From Datnioides undecimradiatus (lineage: Eukaryota > Chordata > Actinopteri > Lobotiformes > Datnioididae), in assembly GCA_008933995.1 (NCBI GenBank), contig WARS01000010.1, positions 13,484,996 through 13,548,995 of the forward strand: 64,000 nucleotides of DNA. The letters run 5' to 3'. The notes beneath the pieces were generated by a model. The model did no database searches. It was not told the DNA's origin and saw only the letters and a list, made by a program, of their open reading frames with translations. This document shows positions 44,540 through 55,489 of this stretch, in pieces. How positions within the stretch are numbered: position 1 is the stretch's first letter; every line of letters begins with the position of its first letter. A program made the translations under genes and the position numbers.

Positions 44540-47320
44540 GTTTTGCTTGTTTTTAATTTATATTTGTTTTTGTTGTTGTTGTTTGTAGCTTGTTTTGTTT
44601 TTGGGTGTGTAGAACTGTTATGACCACTGTACAACTATAACTATAGTATACTTTACTACTACTACTTGTCATTTGGGCCCTAGAGATAAAACCATAACCC
44701 ACATCTCTGGCCCTGACAGAAGCTGAATGTGTCAGATACATGGTCGTCATATCAGCCTTATGGATCAGCTAATGAATTTTAAGTTCAAGCTCAGCACCGG
44801 TGTGTTCTGAAATATCTAGACTGGAGGCAGCTGCAGTTGTGATGTATGTGTGTGTGAGTATGATCCTCCTGTTGCTGTTCCTACTTTCTAAATCCTCAGT
44901 TATAGTGGCGTCAAGGCCAGATGGAGCAGTGGCAGCACTCTTTATGGACCATGAGGTGGGTGTAGATGTCCTTGGTTCTGCCCCTATACGACCCTGTATT
45001 GTCTGCATTAGATGTCCCTCATTTACCTCTTCAGCCTTCTGCAGCAGGTTACCTGATGTGCCACGAAGCTAACTGAGATCATGTGGTTTAACTTATTTTA
45101 CTGATGCGCGTGAGAAAAAGCGTATATGAGGTCCTTATTGGACTGATTCTTATTTAAATATAATCTCTGAAACCTCTGACTTTGATTATTAATCACAAAC
45201 TCACTCCCTGTACTGGAGCTGAGGGATTATTATTAGGAACAGCACTGCAGTATATTTTATAGCTTATCAATTACTTATTAATACAAAGTGTGTAGTAGTT
45301 TAATTAGCATTATAATGAAACTTAGTGTATGATGCTTAATTTATATGGGCCGAGGGCAGGAATGCATAATGTCTGTAATATTTAGAAGTTTTTATCGATC
45401 AATTATTAAATTAATATCATAACATTACCTTAACGGGTGATGTGTTTATCTTGTCCTCACAACTTGTTTCCACCACCCTTAAGTGAAAATACCGCGATTT
45501 GGCTGTCCTGTGTTTTACATCACATGGATCGTGTGTATGTGCGTTTGTGCACACACAGCAGTGCACGCGCACATAATTATGCATTTTTAACAATTTACAT
45601 AAATAGTGACAGGGTTATTACATGTGACACGTTGACTTAGCTGTTTATTAGGGCTACAAGTGTTGGTCAAACAACAAAGCCCTCAAACCAGCGAGGAAAA
45701 GCCGAAGCTGCTGTTGCATATTACCAGGGTAAATGCATTTTGAGCTGCTGTTTGAGACAACAGGAGTTCTCACTGACAGAGCTGCTAAAGAATGCCCGTT
45801 GATTCCTCTTGAGTTCATGCAAATGTGTGCTGCAGTCCAAAAAAAAAAAAAAAAAAAAGTCCAAAAGAATTGATATGCTAACAGATATCAAAAGCAACAG
45901 TGTGTATGCTAAACAGCTCCAACATTTCCCAGACAATATTGCTCCTGTCAACATGACCCCATTTACACCTGCTGTTGAAATCCATCCTCATCTGGACAGC
46001 TTATCTCGCATGTTAATACAAAGAGCAAGCAGTTTCTCCTGGAATGAGACTGAATCTAGCAGAGTCAGCCAGGTGGAAACGCAGTGAAGAGCCTTAATGT
46101 ACATACATTTGTTCAAATAGGCCTATGCCAATTATAAGCTCAATTTTGAAGTACTAGTACTTGAATATTACGTTGTAGTGGGACGTACACACTTATATTA
46201 CTCTACGCAGCTACAGTGTTGAAAGCACTTTCTACCAATAGTGGCGGTACTGTAAATAGTACCTTAAAAAAACCCTAAAAAGCAGAAAAATATGAAAACA
46301 AGCCAAGTTACTGGAACTACATGCCAACAAACGAGAAGCTGAGAAGCTGACACAGTGGTGCTTTTTCGGGTACATGCTAACATCAGCTAACATGCTCACA
46401 GTGGCTAGGGTAACAGGCTGATGTCTACCATGCTTACTTTTAAGTTTGGACTGATGGTAACGTCATGCGTTTTGCAGGTCTCTTCATAAACAAAAGAACT
46501 GGACAATAAAATCACCTGATGATAGCAGTAGATGCAAAGTCAAGACCATCCCGTGGACACTATCAGTTGTCACAGATAGTGATCTCAGTAGTTGTTCAGT
46601 AACCAATACATCTGAGTTAAAATTACCTACTGTTCACAGTCGGCAGATAATACAATATAGGATAAAATTGGTGTATCTTTGGCTTCTTATAGCATGTTAA
46701 GAGCTTTTGTCCCCTTTCAGCTCTAATTTGGTCTCCTCCACCTTCTGAGAAATGAATCTGTTTCATTTTTAGCTCGTTATATGATCAAATATGTTTACCA
46801 CCCGACCCTTCCACAACTTTACTTTGGGATTCATTTCCAGATGGGCAGGTAGCGGTCGGTGGGTTAGTTAGGAGGTTTTTGAAGAAGACACAAACGTTGA
46901 AAAAGAGCCTCTTAGATCTATCCATGCAGTGAATTTGTGCTGAGGTAAGCAAGGCGAAAAGGATCCCCTCATCTGCAGAATCCAGTGTTAAGTCATCCTC
47001 TATTTGATTCTGGCAAAGTGTGTTGACTCTCAATAAAGACTAATTTAATTTGAATGTAATATCAAAATTGTTCTGGTAAAACTTTTCTGTGGAGTATAAA
47101 TAAGACATTTCCCTGGACTGGTTATCCTGAGGGAGACATTATCTGCCATAAATGCACGCATGTGATGGGTGGAGGTTTACTGTAAACACATGATGGCCAT
47201 TGGAATGGAAATCATCACTACTGATAGAAAAACCATAAACTTTTTGCTTTTTAATGTCAAAATCACAACGAATGCCACTGTGGGGTATTTCACTTAAAAA
47301 AAAACAACCTGCAGTCAATG
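44540..47320. other. Non-coding stretch, AT-rich with minor repeats
   Basis: No gene. An A18 run lies at 45840-45858. AT-rich, homeodomain-core-rich sequence lies at 45180-45420. An ATGCAAAT octamer is present near 45819. A CTAACAT/GCTAAC-rich repeat fragment occupies about 46370-46440. Confidence 0.4.
46370..46445. repeat. Fragment of a GCTAACATGCTAA-type teleost repeat
   Basis: TACATGCTAACATCAGCTAA and CATGCTCACAGTGGCTAGGG resemble the start of a common teleost repeat with recurrent CATGCTAACATGC words. Related words recur at 47680-47860. Confidence 0.4.
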
Positions 47321-47325
47321 GAGAT

Positions 47326-47510
47326 AGAAACGTCATTACTGCAGGTGTAAACATTATCTCCATGGGCAGAAATGTCACACTGACAGGTGGAAACATCCTG
47401 TCTTTGGCTAAAAATGTCATGTCTCCAGGAAGAAACATCTCCTCTGTGGGTTGACGCATCTTTTCTGCAAGTGGACACATCATCACCACAGGAGGGGAGG
47501 CCACCTTGTG
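47326..47510. repeat. Degenerate 21-bp minisatellite
   Basis: Eight to nine imperfect units of about 21 bases start at successive AAACATC/AAATGTC words near 47328, 47349, 47370, 47391, 47412, 47433, 47453 and 47475. The unit consensus is about AAACATCNTNTCTCCAGGTGG. Because the period is a multiple of three, both strands stay open: the plus strand as GRNV/GGNI/GRNI repeats and the minus strand as DVSTCR/DISAHG-like repeats. The resulting frames (47139-47597 minus, 47254-47454 plus) are judged to be by-products. Confidence 0.7.
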
Positions 47511-47679
47511 GGAAGAACCTCCATCTGAGTGTCTGGTGACATCTAGAAAGACATTATGAGGAAGCACCCACTCCCTAATCAACCGTTTACTGAACACCTC
47601 TCTCTCTGTAGTGATGCAGAGCCTTTATTTGGAGAAGCCAGGAGGAAAGTGGACGTCATCTCTTTTCAATACTTTGTAG

Positions 47680-47860
47680 CCATGCTAGCATGGCTCGACA
47701 GATGGCACAGATGGCCTGTCCATCCGTCTTCCTGGATCTGTCTGCGAGACTATTGTCATGTTAGCATGATCATGTTAGCATTTTTCTATCGTGAAGAGCT
47801 ACTGGGCAGAGGTACAGCCCCACAAAGATGCTAGCATGGAAGTAGACTATCACTCTTGCT
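47680..47860 (+). repeat. Teleost GCTAGCATGG-type interspersed repeat
   Basis: Words in order: CATGTTAGCATGATCATG, TTAGCATTTTTC, AGAGGTACAGCCCCACAAAG and ATGCTAGCATGGAAGTAGAC. Fresh copies in other fish read like GTACAGCCTCACAGAGCTGC followed by TAGCATGGCTGTAGAC. Short and non-coding; class unknown. Confidence 0.45.
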
Positions 47861-47869
47861 AATGCATAT

Positions 47870-50235
47870 TGAGATTTTGTATTGTACAGAACAAAACATA
47901 GAGCAAATACATATTCACTGCACTCAGAGCATTGGATATTGTCCAACATAGTATTGATTAACACAGAAAAAGCAGTTTCAGTGTAGAGAAGCTCTGGACC
48001 TCCAATGTAATAATTAATTCTTGCTTTTGAAGATCTCAAGTCTTCAAGTCTTTGATCTTCACAAGTCAAAGTTGCAAGATGTTTTGGTTTCTAGGAAGCT
48101 GTCTCCCTAATTTCATCTCTATACTTTTTGCAATTAAGATTTTCATTTATCATTAGGGATATTAAATAAAAATATTATAAATATCTTCTTTTCATTTTTT
48201 TTCCCATCTGAATTCTCTGTTTTGGTTTAGGATGAGGAAGTGACTTTCCTTTAGTGGAAATTCCCAAGAAAAACGGCTTCATGGCTGTAGAGTGATTTTT
48301 CTTAAAGGAAAAAGCGACATCTCATCGTAGATGCCCATCTACTCACACGTTCCCTCCAAATGGGTAAGAGAACGTATTGTGACTGTGAGAAATGAGAAGA
48401 ACACAAAAGTGCAACAAAAAACATGTTTCATGGTCACATGTAATTATATACTAATGAAAATAAAACACACTCCCTTTTTACACTAATGCTGAATGAATGT
48501 TCGTTGTTCATGTCTGTACATTTGGTGGTGGGACCAGGTCTTAATTTAACCATGGCCAATTTGGATCCTTCCTGTTGGCTGGCGGCAGAACTGTAACACT
48601 TCCTGTCCATCACAGAAATGTATAGCAGTAGAATGGCACTGAAACATAACTTTTTGTAGTGACCTTACAAGCCTTCAAATACTCACAAGGCTTAATACTC
48701 ACAATCTGTAAAAAATGACAGATTGTGCATTGAGTAGCACTTAAAGCACATGAATACAAACCCGTCTTGCAGTGCTGCCTCTCTCCCATATAACCCTTAT
48801 AATACCAGGAGCTTCTAGAGTACTTAACTGTCAGTGCAGCTTCACCAAGGATGACTCCCAACTGTGTATGACTCGAGTCAGGAGAGATGATGAAGATAAA
48901 CATCTGTCAGTTTCTTCCGTACAGCCTCACCCGTGTTTCAGGCGTCCAACTGCGGCATCTACCCAAGCCGCCAGCCGCAACATCAACCAGCACGCAGCTA
49001 CGTCACGGCGCTACAACTGCTTTTTTGTGTCACCCATCAGATCTAAAAGCAGCATTTCCTCCAAACCACCCCAATGCAAGTCAAACACACGGTGGGAGAG
49101 CTGATTTGCTTTGATGTGTTGCCTTACTTAGTAGTGGAATACAACGGTTTCCGTGAGCTATGTTTGTCCTCACTACAGGGTACCGTCTCATATGCATAAT
49201 TCCTGCGGAAATGTGCCACAGAAATGTGCCACAGTTTAAAAAAAAAACAACAAAAAAGGTGACAACAAAGGTGAACGAAAAAATGGAAAATCCCAGTGGT
49301 GCAGCACCATCAGACACTTGAACAAGGAGGTTTCATTTTACAGATTCATGACTGCATCTCACTGGCCACTGGATAAAACTCGCAGCACTGTAGACCTGGT
49401 GCAGTGTCATACAGGAATATAACAATCTATCACAGCAAGGGGGTGATTATGCTGATCACCTCACAGCTTGCCTGTCCCCAGACACATTATGTACAGACAT
49501 GTCAGGGATTCAAACAAGATGTCGCAATAACTGTCTTGCGCACTTGGTAACAATGGATCCACAGTATTAACGTTGGCTGGTCTGAAGGACACGAAGTTTG
49601 AACCTGTTAAACGTCGACTTTTTTCAAAGACTAAAGCTGTAGATGTAACCGTATTGTGCAAGTTACTGGAAACTTAGCTACCATTATTAGTCACTGATCT
49701 CAAAAGTATTGGAATTACTTAATAAATCACTGCATTTAAAAGTATTCAGATACTAAGAAAAGTGAGTTTTGCATTACTTTTAAATGTCTGCTTCAGAGCT
49801 TTGCTATTGCTTTATGCTTATGTTTCAGACGGCACTTAACACAGACACACTTATGTGCGGTTTACCAGGGTCCTTATTTTGCCTTCAAGATGACCCTGCC
49901 TGAAAAGCTAAGGTCTGCAATCAACGCCACAGATCACATGACAGCCACCAACATGATTGGCTTTACTTTGCGAGATGTGCACTGTTTGGGGGTGGGTTAA
50001 AGCGAAAGACCGGCTGTATTTGGCTGTCATCTGTGACAGTAATTAACCGGAGCACGGCTGTTTCTAGAGGTGCATTGTCATCACAAACTGACTCATGTCT
50101 GTGGCCACAACGCAACCCCACCATTCTCCAGCACATCTAAGGTTAGCAGACCACTGTGAGAGGGCGAATGACGTTCAGGTTTCTGCTGAAAGAACAGTTG
50201 TTTTGTTTGATTATCCAGGGTGATATTGACAAGAC
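47870..50235. other. Non-coding stretch with no recognised feature
   Basis: Chance frames only. A 10-bp-arm hairpin (CACAATCTGT/ACAGATTGTG) lies at 48700-48727 and a tandem AAATGTGCCACAG duplication near 49209-49234. Confidence 0.4.
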
Positions 50236-50239
50236 TGAT

Positions 50240-50690
50240 GTATGGACCCAAGATGCACAGAGAAGAACACAAAATCACTCTTGCGAGGAAAAAATAACAG
50301 AAAATAACACCTAGTCTTATCTATCAAAATGAACTCAAAATCACTCCGAGGAGGCAACAATAACGAGGCTAGAAAAACAAAGTATCAAACAAGACAAAGA
50401 AAACCATGAATGACCTGACTGCAAGGTATCTATGATGTGGGCTTGGAGAATGCGCTGGTTCTCTGTGACGACACAAGACGAACTGGCACAGGACAAGGGA
50501 GACGCGGACAATATATACACACTGGGATGAGGGAAGCACAGGTGGACACAATCGGGGTGGGGAAGACAATCAGACTGGCGGGAAACACAAGAGGAAGGGC
50601 AAGGGACCTGAAACGAAAGGGAAGTTAGTACTTTCAAAATAAATCAGGAAGACACGAGACAACACTGACAAGACAGGGAACTAAGCATGG
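50240..50690 (+). repeat. Interspersed repeat of teleost type (unclassified)
   Basis: Purine-rich segment with GACGAACTGGCACAGGACA, GGGAGACGCGGACAATATAT, ACACTGGGATGAGGGAAGCA, CAGGTGGACACAATCGGGG and AGACAATCAGACTGGCGGG, a succession I recognise from dispersed repeats in percomorph fish. No intact frame. Boundaries and class require a repeat library. Confidence 0.45.
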
Positions 50691-51188
50691 CCAGCTTAGC
50701 ACGACTTAACAGATTATGAACTGGTAGGTGCTGTTCTAAGGCGGGATGTTTTAATGACAACACATTCATATCCACAGTTTCACAAACAGAAACACACTTC
50801 ATGCTGTGTTGGCCTAAGGAACTGTAATGACTTTAAATGCAGTTTCCCAAATAAAGTCAAATGAAATAAAATGTGTATCCCATGCACTAGATGAGTATGC
50901 CATTCATGCTGACTCTGCAAACATTTGTTGAAGCCTTTTGACAAACTCTGAATATGTTCAGCTATAACAGGGGATTTCAGTTTACCCCTACATCGTATTA
51001 GAGTGGACAAATCTCATAAACTGAGTGAAATAAACCAGACGAATCAAACTGAAGCCCGTAGCTGGGCCAGGTACCAAGTAAAGGTGGTGAAGACTATGTG
51101 TTTTTGTGCTTGAGGTGTACTGACCCTGTAATGTGACCAATGTGATAGAAACACAGCATTTATTTTTTTATTTTTTTCCCTACATTGA

Positions 51189-52241
51189 TCTCATTCAGCT
51201 ACGTCTGACTTCACAGGACCCCTGGAGGACTCTGACCTCCTTGCCATGTCCAGAGGCCCACATCAAGTGGACGTCAACATTCCTCGTGCATCAGAGCAGG
51301 AACGGTCACTGGCTGCTCTGGGCGTAAAGGCAGATCTGGGGGCTCAGTCACAGTCTTGGGTGCATATGTTGAAGGCCTCATAAAGATATTGCAACTCTTT
51401 GAGGTTGAGAAATGTACTATGTGCGAGGATTTAGCTTCTCTATCCTCTTTGATACCTCGTGCGAGACTCTTGGGGGATGCACTGAATAACCTGTTGGAGG
51501 ACGAGGCAGCGAGAGCTCCAATGGAGGCACTGAAACATGCAATATTATTGCAGTTGATGTTTAATGAAGCTTCCAGACAGCCTTTACTGATCCCCCTGGA
51601 CATTAGTGTAAGACGGCCTTGCAGCACCAGCAGCTTGACTTTTAGTCTCCCGTCATCAGAATTTGATCGGCTTAAGGCAGATTTGATGCCAGAGTTTAAT
51701 CATGTCATGTTGCATCAACTTGTTCAGGTTATTAAAAAGCCTCCCGCAAATGAAGTGTTCACATTTAATTTGGGTCCATTAAAACATGCGGCAGTGTATA
51801 ATCTGTTTTCAAGGTATTCAAACATGTTTTATTTCATCTGCATCTGCTGACTGAAATACATAGAGACAAGCTCGGAGATGCAATAGGGAGCCAAATTCTA
51901 AATTATACTGATTCACCCAAGGGGAAACTGCAATTACGGGTCAAAGGGGGGCTGCATCATCGGCGGAGCACGACATGTTTACTGCCGCTGCGTCTGAAGA
52001 TAGGCTTTAGGCATTTATTGGTTTTCTGGACGGACGTCATGTGGAGAAAAATTCAGGCCAGGCACAATTAGATCAGAGACATTTGTTTTGTTGTGAAACT
52101 GTGGAAGGTGAAGCAGAAAGGCAGAAGTTTAGTGGATCATATGCTCTGTGTAATCTCATTTTTATGACAGTTGGTGATGCCAACATAAACACTTGTGAGA
52201 ACAGCGTGACCCCGCACAGGGCTGAGTGGGTTTTCATTTAA
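51189..52241 (+). pseudogene. Decayed protein-coding relic, family not recognised
   Basis: Four overlapping plus-strand frames read like one protein broken by indels. Frame a (51189-51383) includes GPLEDSDLLAMSRGPHQVD and SEQERSLAALGVKADLGAQ. Frame b (51236-51849) includes LIKILQLFEVEKCTMCEDLA, LLGDALNNLLEDEAARAP and VIKKPPANEVFTFNLGPLK. Frame c (about 51803-51960) includes FKVFKHVLFHLHLLTEIHRD, then KLGDAIGSQILNY. Frame d (about 51945-52241, one stop) includes AEHDMFTAAASEDRL and CETVEGEAERQKFSGSYALC. The joins are single-base shifts, one in a G-run near 51944-51949. A good acceptor (T-rich tract, then TTCACAG) precedes 51217, so the first part may be a true exon. Helical, Leu-rich and without transposase motifs. 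I do not recognise the family. A live multi-exon gene is the alternative. Confidence 0.45.
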
Positions 52242-52249
52242 GGCAAGAA

Positions 52250-52640
52250 AAGATCTGAGAGTTGAACATTTTACAGCACCTTAATGTTGAACTAAATCTT
52301 GTTTTTTTTTTTTTTACATTCTGCTCTGACTTTTATCTCGGTAATCTCGGATAAATATTTTTGGCCTGGAAATAAAAGTGAACAGACAGCTATAATGTGT
52401 GTGTTTGGGGTAGGATCTTGTATATGTAGCACGTAGACTCCAGTGTATATAATCTATAGTGTACAATCATGGAGGCCTGAGCCGTGTATCATGATTTAAT
52501 GTGACTTGAGGGCACTTTATAATATTCTGAATGAATGCGTCACATGCAAGCATGTTAAAACGCCTGACAGCAGCAGAGAGCTCGCACACACTAAGACGAG
52601 TGTTAACGTGTCACACACATGAGCTAATGTGAGAGGAGTT
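52250..52640. other. Non-coding stretch with no recognised feature
   Basis: Includes a T-run at 52301-52315 and AT-rich unique sequence. Confidence 0.4.
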
Positions 52641-52644
52641 CATG

Positions 52645-53000
52645 TTCATCCTCAGTGTTGGAAAACACAAACTACATATTCATATATATTACATTTACAT
52701 ACAATTTATTGGACTTTATTGTACTTTTACTTTCCATTTATGTTATTTTATGCTTTTTTATACTATATATTAATACTCTACAACCTGTCAGGGGGTAATA
52801 TTTTACTTTTTATCCCGCTGGATGTTGTTCCTTGTCACATTTTAGTTGTCAAGTAGTTAACAGGGCTCAAATGGACAATAAATCTCCCACACAGTTCATT
52901 TAAATATCTCCCATTAATCAACTTCCGACCCCCTAAGTTTATCTAGTGACCCATTTAAGAGGCCTGACCCTTAGGTTGGAAACCACTGGGCTACAATAGA
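52645..53000 (+). repeat. Decayed teleost interspersed repeat
   Basis: A T/A-rich body (TTGTACTTTTACTTTCCATT, TTATGTTATTTTATGC) is followed by GTGACCCATTTAAGAGGCC and AGGTTGGAAACCACTGGGCT. The last words are the GGTTGGGAACCACTGG-type tail that ends many fish repeat copies. No coding capacity. The class is unknown and it may be two adjacent fragments. Confidence 0.4.
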
Positions 53001-53009
53001 TAGTGTAGA

Positions 53010-54820
53010 TAAAGAAGTTAAAACTAGCTAACTAACATGCAGCTGCAGCAGTCCAGCGAGGAGCAACTTCATTGAAAATAGACTGTAAGAGTGTAAAGTG
53101 TGTTTATTTGACATGGTCCGCAGTGCACACACGTAGTAAAAGTGAAGAGATATGACTGGAGCCTTTGGCTCCTCAGCCCTGTTGTGACATCATGTCTTAA
53201 GGGGCTCGTGATGCCGTGAGTCTTGCAAGAACATCCCCCAGATCGCGGTGGCGATGGGTAGGCTGGTGGACGGATGGCTGCGGCGTGGAGCGGGGCTTGT
53301 GAGGAGCTCGGCCGGAAGGACTCGTGGGCGCTGGATGCTGAGGAGGGTTGCGCTGATCTGACTGTAAAATGACAGCTGACAGCTGCACAGAAAGGAGCAG
53401 CTTTCAAGTTTGACAGCAATTACGTGATTGGCTCACAGAGGCTGTGGCAAACTCTAAGTGATTTATGAATGTAAATAAACAATAATCAACAAATCTGGGA
53501 GGGATGAATAGAACGAATCCTTGAGCTGGCCCATCGCTTTTATAAGTGTAACATCTGAGTACTACTATTTAACCTATGGACGCTACTATTCATGCTTATA
53601 GGAGGACTTAGTCTATAGCATCAATGCCTCAGGTATAGATCTTCCCACCCCTACTAATTAATCTGCGTTAACATTCCAAGGTTGCCTATGCGGCACTCAG
53701 TGAAATGCAAAACATAAATCCAGCCTGGTGCACCTCTCTGATGCACATACAACACGTGTCAGTGTCTCTTTAATGAGACACCAAGGCTTCTATCAGGTGA
53801 GGCTGCATAGGAGGGTGGGGGGGAGGGAGTGGAGGGTGTCCAGAACACTCTGTACTATGTCAAACACATTTCAGCGCATTTCCCTCAGTCTACAAATAGC
53901 ATGACTTTACTTCACACTTTCAAATTATGTACAGTGCATACGCCAAAGTCCGATTCTCTGGACCAAGTCCTTCAGATAACGTTTTGGTAAAATGAATCAG
54001 AAATGAGAATAATTCTATGATCATTTAATGTTTATTTAAATCTTCCTATGTCTACCACCTAAAACATGGTGCGATCTAAACGTCATCTGAGGGCTTCTAT
54101 CACACACAAAGATCATGCCTGATTTAAATTTGGCTGCCGTAACCTTTAAAGTTGTCACCTTGTTCAGTTATACAAGCCGTGCCACGCTTGATTGCTAAGC
54201 AAGTCCTGATTTGTAAGGCACCACCTGCAATAGATGTCCTCTGGACCTCCCCCACATGATGAACCTTAAGTTTTTGTTCTATTATGGAGAAGAGGGAGAG
54301 GTTATTGCCTAATTCATCAAGTAGGGTGGATGGGGGCAGCGACTGTGTGGATGAAGCTGAAAAAAGGCTCTGTGCCATGATGGAAGAAAAGAGCCATCAT
54401 ACTGCACATGCTCATTTGGGTTGAATTTGCTCCCTGTGACACCCCGGGAAGGTGCAGTAGAGCTCTCTGTTAACAGTCTGCCCCTGGGGGATGAATTCAC
54501 AGCGCACGACACTGTTAATGCTGGAGAGAGCGACCAGCATGTCTTTCCAATGTGACACACCGACTCCTCTCGTTGACACTGTGGCCTTTTCCTCTGCTAA
54601 GACTGGTCCTGGCAGTGACCAGTGGGTTTGACCCAAGTTTTGACATTTGCTCTCTCATGAAGTTTGACGTTTAATTTTAAGCAGACAGATGAAGAGGAAG
54701 GAGGGCTGTGGCCTCCAGCACTGACAACCCTGCTTCAGGTTAAGAGCCCATAGAAAACAGAGACGAGTGAAGAACAAAAGGAGCTTTATTGACCTTTTGT
54801 CAACTCAACACATTGCCGTC
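53010..54820. other. Non-coding stretch with no recognised feature
   Basis: Short frames on both strands, none protein-like. A G-rich patch lies at 53810-53840. Confidence 0.4.
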
Positions 54821-54829
54821 CACCTAGAA

Positions 54830-54990
54830 GATTGGCGGTTCGATCTTTGGCTCCCCCAGGGCGGCACATCGACGTGTCCTTCAGCGTGTAAATGAGTGAA
54901 TGCTTAACCTCCTTCCTGATGTGGAGCTGCCGTCAGCGTATGAATGGGTGAATGGGTGAAATGTAGTGAAAAGTGGTTTGAATGGTCAGA
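54830..54990 (-). repeat. Teleost interspersed repeat, copy 2 (reversed)
   Basis: The reverse complement carries AACCACTTTTCACTACATTT, CACCCATTCATACGCTGACG, AAGGACACGTCGATG and GGGGGAGCCAAAGATCGAAC, parallel to the copy at 43490-43745 but diverged and shorter. The GGTTCGATC string here is part of the repeat, not a tRNA gene. Confidence 0.55.
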
Positions 54991-55309
54991 AGACCAGACA
55001 GGCGCTAGTTACATTACGTCGCTATTACGCTAGTAGTCAATTAAGCATTTACATAGGTGTGAAAACCTTGAAGACTGAGGGAAATATAAGTGATTCTGCT
55101 CAAATGCCTCCTTTGTTATTCCAGTACAAATACAATACAGTCCCAAACACCATCCCGAATGGGATGTAGGCCAAACAACATCAGTCCATCCCATCAATTC
55201 CTGCTGAGTGCAGATCATTATCAGGGAATCTTCATCATCATCATTGGTAACTGTTGTGAACTGGCCACAGTTTGGTTCAGTTCAAGGAGATAAACTACTT
55301 GCTTGGGTT

Positions 55310-55480
55310 TAGGAAAGGACTAGTTTGGTTGGTTTGTAGGCTGAGGTATATTAAAACAAGTTAATGTTGACTGTTGGTGCCACACAGGACTCGAACGGCG
55401 GCCTCCTGGGTAAGAGTCCTGTATTGGTTTGACCCATTCATCAACCTGACCCTTACACCTTCCTCCAGAGTTTGTTTCTC
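55310..55480 (-). repeat. tRNA-like SINE remnant
   Basis: The minus strand holds ACCCAGGAGGCCGCCGTTCG and GTTCGAGTCCTGTGTGGCAC. GTTCGAGTCC fits the polymerase III B box (GWTCRANNC). The following AACAGTCAACATTAACTTG and CAAACCAACCAAACTAGTCC words match a tRNA-derived repeat familiar from percomorph genomes. No cloverleaf can be completed, so it is not a functional tRNA. Confidence 0.5.
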
Positions 55481-55489
55481 TTTAAACCA

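Noticed and set aside
54835-54850. GGTTCGATC string resembling a tRNA T-arm
   Set aside because: No acceptor stem or anticodon arm can be drawn, and the string belongs to the reversed teleost repeat at 54830-54990.
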